Notes under the pieces: model-generated | Database searches by the model: none | Told to the model about the DNA's origin: nothing | Seen by the model: the letters and a program-made list of their open reading frames with translations, nothing else | Position numbers and translations under genes: made by a program | Source: Planococcus circulans | GTDB lineage: Bacteria > Bacillota > Bacilli > Bacillales_A > Planococcaceae | NCBI RefSeq assembly: GCF_020023385.1 | Contig: NZ_JAIQCL010000001.1 | Coordinates: 558,001 to 622,000 of the forward strand | Length of the DNA: 64,000 bases | Direction of reading: 5' to 3' | Part shown: positions 44,896-53,388 of the stretch, in pieces | Layout: each line of letters begins with the position of its first letter | How positions within the stretch are numbered: position 1 is the stretch's first letter

Positions 44896-45672
44896 ATGAT
44901 TAAGAAAAAACCATTCATCGCTTTATTCGCATCATCTGCATTATTATTAGGAGCTTGCGGCAGTGACAGCGCGAGTGAAGGATCTTCAGAAGAAAAAGAA
45001 GTGTTGAAAATGGGCACATCCGCAGAATTCCCTCCATTTGAATCACGTAATCCAGAAGGCGAGATTGTCGGATTCGACATTGACCTGGCCAATCACATTG
45101 CAGATGAACTCGGCTATGAACTTGAAATTACGGACATGAAATTTGACGGCTTGGTCGGCGCTTTGCAGAATGACCGAGTCGATATGGTCATTGCCGGTAT
45201 GTCCGCAACTGACTCCCGTAGAGAAAATGTTGATTTCTCCACAGAATACAACCATTCTGGCGAAATGTTCCTGACAGCTAAAGGCTCAGAGCTTACTACA
45301 CTTGAATCACTGGAAGGCAAATCCGTCGGCGTCCAGCTTGGGACGATCCAAGAGGAAGGCGCGAAAAGCATTATTGCAGATGAAGGCATCGATTTTGAAT
45401 TGAAAGCACTGGACGATTCTGGTGCATTGATCCAGGAAATCCTTTCTGGTCGCATCGATGCTGCATACATGGACAAGCAAGTTGCTATGGGCTATATCGA
45501 AGCACAGGATCTTGGCGCATTCGATGATCCTACCACTTCTTCACCAGGCATGGCTGTCGCTTTCCCGAAAGGCAGTGACCTTGTCGAAGACATTAACGGC
45601 GTACTTGCCGAAATGGAAGAAAACGGCGAGTTGGATGCGTTGAAGGAAGAATGGCTGACTGACGAAGAGTAA
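44896..45672 (+). CDS. Polar amino acid ABC transporter substrate-binding lipoprotein
   Basis: 258 residues: lipoprotein signal ending LGAC, then a SBP_bac_3 domain with TSAEFPPFESRNPEGEIVGF and MKFDGLVGALQNDRVDMVIAGM, the pattern of amino-acid-binding proteins. First of three genes in an import operon with permease and ATPase. The amino acid (arginine, cystine or glutamine) cannot be told from the sequence. TAGGGGG precedes the ATG. Confidence 0.93.
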   Translation: MIKKKPFIALFASSALLLGACGSDSASEGSSEEKEVLKMGTSAEFPPFESRNPEGEIVGFDIDLANHIADELGYELEITDMKFDGLVGALQNDRVDMVIAGMSATDSRRENVDFSTEYNHSGEMFLTAKGSELTTLESLEGKSVGVQLGTIQEEGAKSIIADEGIDFELKALDDSGALIQEILSGRIDAAYMDKQVAMGYIEAQDLGAFDDPTTSSPGMAVAFPKGSDLVEDINGVLAEMEENGELDALKEEWLTDEE

Positions 45673-45700
45673 AATTACCTTTAGAAAAGAGATGTAATAG

Positions 45701-46360
45701 ATGAACCTGGATTTCTCACAAATCATTCCTTATATCCCTTTCATGCTGGAAGGGATATGGGCTACTTTAAAATTTGTATTTTTTGCGATCATTCTCGGAG
45801 CCATTCTTGGAACTCTGCTGGCTCTGTTTAAAATAGGCAGCATCAAACCGTTGCGATGGTTTGCCGGCGCTTATACGTCCATCTTCCGTGGAACACCGCT
45901 GATCCTCCAATTGATGATCATCTACTATTCCACTCCTCAGCTGACTGGATATGATATCTCGGCATTTCTATCCGCCATCTTGGCTTTTGGACTGAATTCA
46001 TCCGCTTATATTTCGGAAATTATCCGTGCCGGCATCCAGGCAGTCGATAAAGGGCAGATGGAAGCGGCGCAAGCTCTTGGTGTCCCTTACCGTTCCATGA
46101 TGAAAGACATCATTTTGCCTCAGGCTCTGAAAAATATCCTGCCAGCTTTGATGAATGAGTTCATCACCTTAACAAAAGAATCCGCCATCGTCTCAACCAT
46201 CGGTTATCTCGATTTGATGAGACGCGCGCAAGTCGTTGGCTCGGACTTGTTCCGCAACTTCGAACCCCTGTTATTTGTCGGTCTTATTTATTGGTGCATG
46301 GTAATGGGCTTAACGATGATCGGCAGAGTTTTCGAACGGAGGCTGAAACAAAGTGATTGA
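45701..46360 (+). CDS. Polar amino acid ABC transporter permease
   Basis: 219 residues with five membrane helices and the EAA loop [22 protein letters not shown] for ATPase contact. HisM/GlnP type. It lies 28 bases after the binding protein and its end overlaps the ATPase start by eight bases. Confidence 0.94.
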   Translation: MNLDFSQIIPYIPFMLEGIWATLKFVFFAIILGAILGTLLALFKIGSIKPLRWFAGAYTSIFRGTPLILQLMIIYYSTPQLTGYDISAFLSAILAFGLNSSAYISEIIRAGIQAVDKGQMEAAQALGVPYRSMMKDIILPQALKNILPALMNEFITLTKESAIVSTIGYLDLMRRAQVVGSDLFRNFEPLLFVGLIYWCMVMGLTMIGRVFERRLKQSD

Positions 46361-47075
46361 TGTAAAAAACTTGTATAAGAAATTTGGCACCAATGAAGTA
46401 CTCAGTGACATCTCTACTGCCGTCACGAAAGGTGAAGTGGTATCGATCATCGGCCCTTCCGGTTCAGGAAAGTCGACTTTCCTGCGCTGCTTGAATCTGC
46501 TGGAAACCCCGACTTCCGGCACAATCGAAATCAACGGCAAGAGCTTGACGGCTTCAAAAAACAATATCCATAAAATCCGCCAGCAAATCGGCATGGTGTT
46601 TCAGCATTTTCATTTATTCCCACATTTGACGGTACTTGAAAACCTGACGTATGCACCGATGAAAGCGAAAGGCGTCAAAAAAGCGGTGGCGGAAACAAAA
46701 GCCCGGATCCTGCTGGAACGCGTTGGACTGTCCGAAAAAGAAGAAGCTTATCCGAACAGCCTGTCCGGCGGCCAGAAACAGCGCGTCGCAATTGCGCGCG
46801 CCTTGGCGATGGAACCGGAACTCATGCTGTTTGATGAACCGACATCGGCACTCGACCCCGAAATGGTCAAAGAAGTATTGGATGTCATGAAAGATTTGGC
46901 GAAATCCGGCATGACGATGGTTGTGGTGACGCATGAAATGGGCTTTGCCCGTGAAGTCGCAGACCGTGTCCTGTTCCTGGACCACGGTGTACTGGTCGAA
47001 GAAGGCCAGCCAGCCGAGTTCTTCAGCAATCCGAAAACCGAACGCGCCAAAGATTTTCTGGATAAAGTCTTGTAG
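46353..47075 (+). CDS. Polar amino acid ABC transporter ATP-binding protein
   Basis: 240 residues: Walker [10 protein letters not shown]-loop [15 protein letters not shown], signature LSGGQKQR, Walker [12 protein letters not shown] and switch His in VTHEM. GlnQ type. It starts at GTG inside the permease end, so translation is coupled. Terminator follows. Confidence 0.95.
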   Translation: MIDVKNLYKKFGTNEVLSDISTAVTKGEVVSIIGPSGSGKSTFLRCLNLLETPTSGTIEINGKSLTASKNNIHKIRQQIGMVFQHFHLFPHLTVLENLTYAPMKAKGVKKAVAETKARILLERVGLSEKEEAYPNSLSGGQKQRVAIARALAMEPELMLFDEPTSALDPEMVKEVLDVMKDLAKSGMTMVVVTHEMGFAREVADRVLFLDHGVLVEEGQPAEFFSNPKTERAKDFLDKVL

Positions 47076-47104
47076 CAGGTGTCCTAAGGGATGCCTGTTT
47101 TTTA
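47074..47104 (+). terminator. Terminator of the amino acid ABC operon
   Basis: AGCAGGTGTCC / GGATGCCTG stem followed by T6. Confidence 0.8.
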
Positions 47105-47226
47105 TGGATAGGCATTTCTCCACACTTGGATTTGTTCATTTGATGCTCAAATATGGACAGTCTGCTCCCTATCCTGCCATGTTATAATCAAATTTGGCAT
47201 ACATGCAGAAAACAGAGGTGGACAAT

Positions 47227-48111
47227 GTGTTTAGAAAAATCATAATTTTACTCGGAGTCATATTTTTCATGTCGCTGATCGTCTTTACAGCCGTCATGTT
47301 CTTAAAAAATGAAGTTGAACTTTACTCAGAAAACAATGTGTCGTTAACTGTTGAAAAACCGACTTTCATTACACTCAGCGAACCTGAAGTCAGTGAGAGT
47401 GGTGCGGACCATACACAGGTTTATAATATGACCTTTCTTGGACTCGACGTTGGAACCTATACATTGGTTGATCGGTCGCTCCAAAACGGCACGTCCATCA
47501 TTTTTGAAGAAATCAAAAATACCGGCTGGATCCCTTATACATTTTCGATGAACGTCAACAATCTGGAAGACGCCGACTTTAAGTCCTGGAATCCAGAACC
47601 GGCCGTCAGACTTGATGAAGCAATTTACGGTTCAGATCCTACCACCAATCCTTATGGAGTCTTCACAACGGAAAACAGCGAAATTCTGATCGGCAATGTC
47701 TATGTATCCCGCAGCCTGCAACTCGGCAACGGTGAATGGGTACGGGAACTGCGCCATGAAATTTCGGAATTTGCAGCAGAAGAAGGCGTATTGTCGAAAA
47801 ACCTGTGGCTGCCTCCTAAACACTCGAGCCAGACATGGCTTATGGCCGCACAGGAACCTTTATTTGAAACAGAAGAAACTGAAGATGAGTGGATCGGATT
47901 TTCACTTGAAAACCGGCTGTCCCAATTAAACTGGCTGACGCCGGAAGGGCCGTACGTCAAGCTAGAATTGACGGACGACCCACGAACCGAACTTGCATAT
48001 GGCTATATTGATAAGCGAACGGCAGATCTCACTTCCCTTGAATGGAATGAAACCTCGCCTTCCCCGTTCTTTGAATCCATGATGTTGAATGCAGAAGTCA
48101 CTCAGCAATGA
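47227..48111 (+). CDS. Membrane-anchored extracellular hypothetical protein
   Basis: 294 residues. An N-terminal membrane helix (about 5-28, IIILLGVIFFMSLIVFTAV) anchors a large outer domain rich in Trp, Asp, Glu and Thr, predicted mainly strands (VSLTVEKPTFITL, IGNVYVSRSL). I do not recognise a family. The GTG start is taken because GAGGTGG lies five bases upstream; earlier in-frame ATG codons lack a site. A -10-like TATAAT is at 47183-47188. Monocistronic with a strong terminator. Confidence 0.62.
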   Translation: MFRKIIILLGVIFFMSLIVFTAVMFLKNEVELYSENNVSLTVEKPTFITLSEPEVSESGADHTQVYNMTFLGLDVGTYTLVDRSLQNGTSIIFEEIKNTGWIPYTFSMNVNNLEDADFKSWNPEPAVRLDEAIYGSDPTTNPYGVFTTENSEILIGNVYVSRSLQLGNGEWVRELRHEISEFAAEEGVLSKNLWLPPKHSSQTWLMAAQEPLFETEETEDEWIGFSLENRLSQLNWLTPEGPYVKLELTDDPRTELAYGYIDKRTADLTSLEWNETSPSPFFESMMLNAEVTQQ

Positions 48112-48117
48112 GACTGA

Positions 48118-48153
48118 AAAAAACCGTTGGAGCTGGTGCTCCAACGGTTTTTG
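48118..48153 (+). terminator. Terminator of the membrane-anchored protein gene
   Basis: AAAACCGTTGGAGC / GCTCCAACGGTTTTT stem with a four-base loop. Confidence 0.92.
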
Positions 48154-48348
48154 CATGCAGGCAAAAGAATGGACATTTCACTCCAACCGAACACTTTAAG
48201 CTAAGGGCATGATTCATGCAAATGGCCATCAGAATTCCGAGCACCTTCCCTTTTCTTTTAACAGAATAATCTGTATACTGTAAGTAAGATAGATTCCGTC
48301 TTTATTGCCATATGGCTGCTTAGTATAAATAGAAGGAGGTTGGTCATA

Positions 48349-48519
48349 ATGGAACGCAAAGTACTCGATCCACGAGAAGCTGAACTTCGTTTAGACGACG
48401 ATTTCAATGCGGTTCTGAATATGATTGGCGAAGGTGCACCTGATTATGCAGCCTATGAAGAAGACGAGGTTCCAAAAGAACGGCAGCGTGAAGAAGACAA
48501 GGCGAAAGATCTTCATTGA
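48349..48519 (+). CDS. Small acidic hypothetical protein, 56 residues
   Basis: Strongly charged, with DPREAELRLDDDFNAVLNMI in the first half and a Lys/Glu-rich tail. A full AAGGAGGTTGG ribosome site lies upstream and a strong terminator follows, so this is very probably a true small protein gene. No family recognised. The first half may form an amphipathic helix; function unknown. Confidence 0.7.
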   Translation: MERKVLDPREAELRLDDDFNAVLNMIGEGAPDYAAYEEDEVPKERQREEDKAKDLH

Positions 48520-48525
48520 TGCCGG

Positions 48526-48561
48526 ATGATCACCGCTCCTCATGGGAGAGGTGATTTTTTT
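48526..48561 (+). terminator. Terminator of the 56-residue protein gene
   Basis: ATCACC-GCTCC / GGGAG-AGGTGAT stem followed by T6. Confidence 0.85.
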
Positions 48562-48566
48562 ATGCA

Positions 48567-48600
48567 AGAAAACCCCCGCTCTGAGAACGGGGGTTTTCTT
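48567..48600 (-). terminator. Terminator of the LLM oxidoreductase gene
   Basis: AAAACCCCCG / CGGGGGTTTT stem with a short loop, T-rich on the minus side. It sits immediately beyond the stop codon. Confidence 0.85.
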
Positions 48601-49607
48601 TAGTCCATCATTTCAGCCACGTAATCGTACGACCGCAGGCGATCTTCCTGATGGAAAATCGGCGAGTTGACGATGACTTCGTTGGCCCTTGTTTTTTGGA
48701 TAAAGTTTTTCAGTTTTTGTTTAACGACATCCGGTGTTCCGACAATCATGGATTCAGAATCCAATTTGTCACGGAAAATCGCAATTTCACGATCCGTCCA
48801 AACTTCTTCCAGGTTATCGATCGGTGCCTGGAATGTCGTCGGCTCCCCTCTCATCAACGAAAACATCTGCTGCTGAGAAGAAGTCGCAAGCCATTCAGCC
48901 CGCTCCTGTGTTTCTGACACAATGATATTGACGCCCAGCATCGCGTAAGGCGCCGCCAAAGCCGGAGATGGTTTAAAGTTCTGATGATACAGCTGAAGCG
49001 CCTGCATCATATAATCCGGCGCAAAATGGCTGGCGAATGAAAACGGCAGACCTTTGAGTGCCGCAAGCTGTGCACTGAACCCACTTGATCCCAGCAGCCA
49101 AAGTGGAATCTTCAAGTTGGTTCCGGGATAAGCCCGGACACGCCCTACCGGATTTTCTGAGAAGTAGTTTTCCAGCTCGGCCACCTGCTGAGGGAAATCA
49201 TCTCCACTGCTCTGCAAGTTACGGCGGAGTGCATAGGCGGTCGCCTGATCACTGCCTGGCGCACGGCCTAATCCTAAATCGATGCGTCCCGGATAGATGG
49301 TTTCAAGCGTCCCAAATTGCTCCGCAATGACAAGTGGGGCATGATTCGGCAGCATGATGCCGCCGGAACCCACACGGATCGATTCCGTTGCCCCAGCAAT
49401 ATGTCCGATAAGGACCGATGTTGCTGAACTGCCGATGCCCGGCATATTGTGGTGTTCAGCCAACCAGTAACGGTTGAACCCTAATTTTTCAACGTGCTGA
49501 GCCAATTCCACACTGTTTTTAAACGCCTGCGCTGTTTCTGAACCTTCATTGATCGGTGCCAAATCCAGCACAGCCAATGGTATATTTTCAAATTTCTTAA
49601 TTGCCAT
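48600..49607 (-). CDS. LLM-class flavin-dependent oxidoreductase (luciferase-like)
   Basis: 335 residues. The YhbW/YwcH subgroup features are clear: [53 protein letters not shown] and [13 protein letters not shown]. It is expected to bind FMN and oxidise a small substrate in a TIM barrel. The precise substrate is unknown. Starts at the ATG before [13 protein letters not shown]; a longer upstream frame is rejected. Confidence 0.9.
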   Translation of the reverse strand: MAIKKFENIPLAVLDLAPINEGSETAQAFKNSVELAQHVEKLGFNRYWLAEHHNMPGIGSSATSVLIGHIAGATESIRVGSGGIMLPNHAPLVIAEQFGTLETIYPGRIDLGLGRAPGSDQATAYALRRNLQSSGDDFPQQVAELENYFSENPVGRVRAYPGTNLKIPLWLLGSSGFSAQLAALKGLPFSFASHFAPDYMMQALQLYHQNFKPSPALAAPYAMLGVNIIVSETQERAEWLATSSQQQMFSLMRGEPTTFQAPIDNLEEVWTDREIAIFRDKLDSESMIVGTPDVVKQKLKNFIQKTRANEVIVNSPIFHQEDRLRSYDYVAEMMD

Positions 49608-49678
49608 GTTTACTTCCACTCCTATCCTTTCCATTGTATCGATATTTAACTGAACCGTCCTTTTTTCTGCTCATCAAC

Positions 49679-49694
49679 GAAAAGCGCAAGCGCC
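49679..49694. repeat. Remnant of the palindromic intergenic repeat
   Basis: GAAAAGCGCAAGCGCC, matching the left end of the 2.3-2.97 kb repeat family except for one base, then unrelated sequence. It shows the family is dispersed. Confidence 0.45.
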
Positions 49695-49720
49695 ACTAGC
49701 AGATGCTAACCTAGCCACAA

Positions 49721-49753
49721 AAAAAGCCGAAGCAATCCGCTTCGGCTTCTAAC
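49721..49753 (-). terminator. Terminator of the B12-STAS operon
   Basis: AAGCCGAAGC / GCTTCGGCTT stem with a short loop, followed by T7 on the minus strand. Confidence 0.88.
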
Positions 49754-49758
49754 TGGTT

Positions 49759-50526
49759 CTATTGAAGAAGCTTCCGTGAAGCCAAAACCGTCTGCAGAGA
49801 AGAGACAAAATGCAGGTCGAGTCCTGTCTTCAAATGGTGAAGCTGTTGGGCGTGCTGTGGTTTTATTCCTGTTACGATCCCATGGATACCCATGATCTGG
49901 AAAGTCTGCATCAGAGATTTCAAATAATCGACGCCCTCCTGCTCAAGCTTGTCCATGGCAGTGAAATCCATGATGACTGTTTCAGCATCTGTTTCATAAA
50001 TCTGGTTCAATATATGGAAACGGATCACTTCAATTTTGCGGGGGTCCAGATCACCGAACAGCGGAATCAGCACATGCTTCTTTCCAAGGTTGATGCAAGG
50101 AGCGGATAGCTGCCGTACCTGCAGCAGCAGTTCTTCGGTCCGCTCCTTTTCAAGAAGCAGATCATAATTAGTTTCCTGCAGCCGTGTACGAAGACTCAGC
50201 AACTGGCCGGCTATTTCAAGGAGCCGATTGTCCTTCGGCACCAGCACAAGGTTCAAGCAGAAATCGCTGGCCCATTTGCTGTAGACATCCCCCAGAAATA
50301 ATTTCTTGTCCGCAGAAACAAAATTCAATTCAAGCGGTTCAGCAGACTGATTGCTGGAAAGGAAGTTGCGTGCCTTATCCTTGCTGCCCTCATCAAGCAA
50401 ATCGAGGAACGCGGAACAGTCGCCAAATAACTTCCTGGCTTCTTCAGAACATTCCACAATTGACAGTTTGCTGTTCAATTTAAAAGCGGGCAGCGGCCAT
50501 TCATCAAATCGAGATACTGAAGTCAT
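49759..50526 (-). CDS. RsbR-like STAS-domain regulator
   Basis: 255 residues. N-terminal PAS-like domain (about 1-95: FDEWPLPAFKLNSKLSIVEC), a helical linker (100-140) and a C-terminal STAS domain (about 142-255) with VIMDFTAMDKLEQEGVDYL and IVTGIKPQHAQQL. RsbR-type proteins sit in stressosomes and are phosphorylated by RsbT. The usual first phospho-threonine (in VDT) is Gln196 here, while Thr219 of TGIKP keeps the second. The start lies 23 bases inside the upstream B12-binding gene, so the two are translationally coupled and probably form one sensor unit. Confidence 0.82.
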   Translation of the reverse strand: MTSVSRFDEWPLPAFKLNSKLSIVECSEEARKLFGDCSAFLDLLDEGSKDKARNFLSSNQSAEPLELNFVSADKKLFLGDVYSKWASDFCLNLVLVPKDNRLLEIAGQLLSLRTRLQETNYDLLLEKERTEELLLQVRQLSAPCINLGKKHVLIPLFGDLDPRKIEVIRFHILNQIYETDAETVIMDFTAMDKLEQEGVDYLKSLMQTFQIMGIHGIVTGIKPQHAQQLHHLKTGLDLHFVSSLQTVLASRKLLQ

Positions 50527-51160
50527 TGTCAGGTTCCTTTCCAGTCTGGATCCATTTTTTCAATTGATCCAATTCTTTTACGATGATTGTCCCTTCAGGT
50601 TCGGAAGCTGGCCAATTTGCCAGTGAAACAGCCCGTCCTCCTAAGATGATAGTCGGCTTAAAATCAAGAGCTCTGAAAGCTACAGCATATTCCTTTAAAA
50701 TAGGCAGTCGATACGCGAGTGCTGCTGATAATGCGATAACTTCAGGTTGCCAGCGGTTTGCAGAGTCGATTGCGGCATCGAGCGGTAAATTCGGTCCCAA
50801 GTATTGGACCTCCCACCCGTTTTCCTTAAATAAGGAAGACACCATCTTCAACCCGATATAATGGTCTTCGCCTTCCGGCCCCAGAACCATCACTTTCTTT
50901 TTATGCGAATTTAAAGCTGGCCGACGAACTTCCGTTACCGACACAACAAAATCGCAGATGGCAGTTGCTAAATGTTCGTCCGCCACAGTAATGATATTTT
51001 TTTCCCATAGTTCTCCGATCCAATACATGGCAGGCGTCAGAACCAATTGGTAAAGCTCATCTTTAGTATGGTTCTCCAAATATGTTTGGACTAATTGCAA
51101 GGCCTGCTTTTCATCGCCAGCCAGGAATAGATCGGCCAGTTCTTTTGATTTACTGTTCAT
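50504..51160 (-). CDS. Cobalamin-binding sensor protein (CarH-like, without DNA-binding domain)
   Basis: 218 residues. A helical head (about 1-85) carries the W-x9-EH motif (W52, E62, H63) of B12 photoreceptors, and a Rossmann B12-binding domain (87-200) has ExHxxG with H100 as lower cobalt ligand (GEDHYIG), then YLGPNLPLDA. In CarH the head loses its cobalamin contact in light. Here the usual His right after that Trp is Glu53, so the bis-His light state may differ. There is no MerR HTH; the output is probably the overlapping STAS protein. Light or B12 sensing is inference. Confidence 0.8.
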   Translation of the reverse strand: MNSKSKELADLFLAGDEKQALQLVQTYLENHTKDELYQLVLTPAMYWIGELWEKNIITVADEHLATAICDFVVSVTEVRRPALNSHKKKVMVLGPEGEDHYIGLKMVSSLFKENGWEVQYLGPNLPLDAAIDSANRWQPEVIALSAALAYRLPILKEYAVAFRALDFKPTIILGGRAVSLANWPASEPEGTIIVKELDQLKKWIQTGKEPDNDFSISI

Positions 51161-51176
51161 GTCACCCTCCTTAACT

Positions 51177-51530
51177 TTATGAAGGCCTCAACACCGCAAT
51201 GGCATTCGTTAAACATCCCGTCATAAAGATCTCTTCATCCTTATCTATATTCCCCGGAAGAATCTCCAGTAAGCGCTCAAAATTATCGATAATCAATGCG
51301 GTTTCTACATTTCTGCTTGTCAGGACCGTTTCCAGCCAGATTGTGTAATCGATGAAGACCTTTTCATCGTTCAAGGAGAAAGCTGTCTCTAGGTGATCCA
51401 GGTGGTGGTGATTATCTTTTTCCGTATGTTCAAAGCCCCGATCGCCAAAACGGTCCCACAGCGTGGGATATGCTTTATATATACTTTCAGCTGTCTCGGA
51501 AGCAATTTTATTTTTGATGTCTTTATTCAT
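51177..51530 (-). CDS. Uncharacterised helical protein of the B12-STAS operon
   Basis: 117 residues, all-helical by pattern, with a His-rich loop (TEKDNHHHLDHLETAFSL) that could bind metal or a cofactor, then FIDYTIWLETVLTSRN and ALIIDNFERLL. It resembles the non-haem globin-like N-terminal sensor domains of RsbR paralogues in size and helix content, which is a guess. The ATG overlaps the ABM gene stop by four bases, and the B12-binding gene follows after 16 bases. Function unknown. Confidence 0.6.
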   Translation of the reverse strand: MNKDIKNKIASETAESIYKAYPTLWDRFGDRGFEHTEKDNHHHLDHLETAFSLNDEKVFIDYTIWLETVLTSRNVETALIIDNFERLLEILPGNIDKDEEIFMTGCLTNAIAVLRPS

Positions 51531-51832
51531 TCGGCTACCACTTCGTACTGCCGTACGGTGGGAATGATTTTCGCCAGTTCCTGATCTGGGTAGTTCTTTT
51601 CCAAATCATGGATTTCCTTGAATTCCTGGCTCTTCACCCATGCCATGTAGGCAGCTTTCGTGTGCCACTCCATATGGACGGTCAATTCGTTTTTCTTCTT
51701 GGTGTTTTGGATGAGTCTGAATAAATGAAAGCCCTCCGCCAAATCCACACGGCGTGAACGCTTTTGGTATATCCCAATGACTTCCTGCGTTTTTTCAGGT
51801 GGAACAACCACTGTTGAGGTGACAATATACAT
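51527..51832 (-). CDS. Antibiotic-biosynthesis-monooxygenase (ABM)/HmoA-like protein
   Basis: 101 residues of the dimeric alpha/beta ABM fold: YIVTSTVVVPPEKTQEVIG, FHLFRLIQN, ELTVHMEWHTKAAYMAWVKS. Relatives include haem-degrading HmoA/HmoB and small monooxygenases; no haem-ligand pattern can be confirmed. It leads the operon with the STAS protein. Start: ATG with AAGGGG seven bases upstream; the frame's upstream extension is rejected. Confidence 0.78.
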   Translation of the reverse strand: MYIVTSTVVVPPEKTQEVIGIYQKRSRRVDLAEGFHLFRLIQNTKKKNELTVHMEWHTKAAYMAWVKSQEFKEIHDLEKNYPDQELAKIIPTVRQYEVVAE

Positions 51833-52083
51833 TCGCTTTCCCCTTTGCATACAAATTTCATTCAATCAGTATATCACTTCGGAAAGCGAATTAAAAGAAT
51901 AGCGCGGTTCTTTACAGCTACAGCCGAAGGGTTCAGCGAAGTCATCTCAGCAACCATCAGTACTGCGTCTCCCATCTATTATCTTTTTATTTCAACTATT
52001 TAAAATTTCATCCTTGCTTTCTATTGCTTAATGATTTATGATTAGAAACATCGAACCAGAAACAACATAAACTTCATAAGATA

Positions 52084-52190
52084 TTTCTTATCTAGAGAGA
52101 CGGAGGGATTTGGCCCTGTGAAGTCTCAGCAACCAGTCTGATGAAGACACGGTGCTAATTCCAATAGGCTACGCCTAACAGATGAGAAGA
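52084..52190 (+). ncRNA. SAM-I riboswitch (S-box)
   Basis: P1 TCTTATC pairs with GATGAGAAGA; core AGAGAGACGGAGGGA, TTGGCCCTGTGAAG, CAGCAACC and GGTGCTAATTCC are the conserved S-box blocks in order. Downstream, CAGGGGC/GCCCCTG terminator completes the switch. It senses SAM and shuts down methionine genes metI, metC and the methyltransferase. The remaining 51833-52083 stretch shows no gene. Confidence 0.95.
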
Positions 52191-52203
52191 ATGCATTTCC
52201 AGT

Positions 52204-52243
52204 CAGGGGCTTTCTTCTTTTTTGAAGAAAAGCCCCTGTTTTA
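52204..52243 (+). terminator. Riboswitch expression-platform terminator
   Basis: CAGGGGCTTTCTTC / GAAGAAAAGCCCCTG stem, followed by TTTTATT. It forms when SAM is bound. Confidence 0.92.
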
Positions 52244-52263
52244 TTGTTGAGAGGATGAGTGGA

Positions 52264-53388
52264 ATGACAAAACACAGCTTGGAAACTTTATTGGTTCAAA
52301 TAGGCAATCGCAGCGACGCTGCTACAGGAGCGGTAAATCCGCCCATCTACTTATCAACGGCTTATGAGCATCAGGGACTTGGACAATCGACCGGCTACGA
52401 TTACACCCGAACAAAAAACCCGACACGCTCTGTTCTTGAAGAAGGTTTTGCTGAACTGGAAGGCGCAGATGCCGCATTTGCCTGTAGCTCTGGAATGGCT
52501 GCCATCCAACTGATTTTGTCGCTGTTCCGTCCGGGAGATGAGATATTGGTGCCGGAAGACATTTATGGCGGAACTTATCGCCTGCTGGACCATTTCGCCT
52601 CCGCCTATAATATTCATCCAAAATATGCTGAATTTAAAGATGTACAGGATACAGAAGAAAAAATAACGTTGAATACACGGGCGCTCTTCATTGAAACGCC
52701 GACTAATCCGCTTATGCAGGAAATTGATCTGATCGCCTATGCAGCGTTAGCGAAAAAGCATAATCTTCTATTGATTGTCGACAATACATTTCTGACACCC
52801 TTCTTCCAGCAGCCAATCGAGCTGGGAGCGGATATTGTCATCCATAGCGCCACTAAGTATATCGGCGGCCATAATGATGTGCTTGCCGGATTGGTTGCCG
52901 CAAAAGGTGAAAGCATCTGCGAGCGGCTGTCATTCTTCCACAACTCAGTGGGGGCAGTGTTGTCCCCCTTCGACTCCTGGCTGTTGGTACGCGGATTAAA
53001 AACCTTGCCGTTGCGCATGAGACAGCATGAAGCAAATGCAAAAGCCATCGCGGAATTCCTGTCGCAGCAAGCAGAGATTTCAGATGTGCTGTATCCCGGA
53101 AAAGGCGGCATGTTGTCGTTCCGTCTACAGGAAGAGGAATGGGTCGGGCCTTTCCTGGAAAATATCAAACTCATCACCTTTGCTGAGAGTTTAGGTGGAG
53201 TTGAAAGCTTCATCACCTATCCCGCCACCCAGACCCATGCAGATATTCCTTTTGAAGAACGCACTAAACGCGGCGTTTGCAACCGGCTATTACGATTTTC
53301 GGTCGGCGTTGAACTCGCTGAAGATTTAATCGCTGATCTGACACAGGCATTTTCGAAATTGAAGAAGGAGGTTGTTGAATATGACTGA
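52264..53388 (+). CDS. metI: Cystathionine gamma-synthase / O-acetylhomoserine thiolyase (MetI)
   Basis: 374 residues. Cys/Met metabolism PLP family: YTRTKNPTRSVLEE, SSGMAAIQL, and the PLP lysine in HSATKYIGGHNDVLAG. In Bacillus MetI attaches cysteine or sulfide to O-acetylhomoserine. The ATG at 52264 is 9 bases from GAGAGG and gives a MetI-like length; earlier in-frame ATGs would overlap the terminator. First gene under the SAM riboswitch, and its end overlaps metC by eight bases. Confidence 0.92.
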   Translation: MTKHSLETLLVQIGNRSDAATGAVNPPIYLSTAYEHQGLGQSTGYDYTRTKNPTRSVLEEGFAELEGADAAFACSSGMAAIQLILSLFRPGDEILVPEDIYGGTYRLLDHFASAYNIHPKYAEFKDVQDTEEKITLNTRALFIETPTNPLMQEIDLIAYAALAKKHNLLLIVDNTFLTPFFQQPIELGADIVIHSATKYIGGHNDVLAGLVAAKGESICERLSFFHNSVGAVLSPFDSWLLVRGLKTLPLRMRQHEANAKAIAEFLSQQAEISDVLYPGKGGMLSFRLQEEEWVGPFLENIKLITFAESLGGVESFITYPATQTHADIPFEERTKRGVCNRLLRFSVGVELAEDLIADLTQAFSKLKKEVVEYD

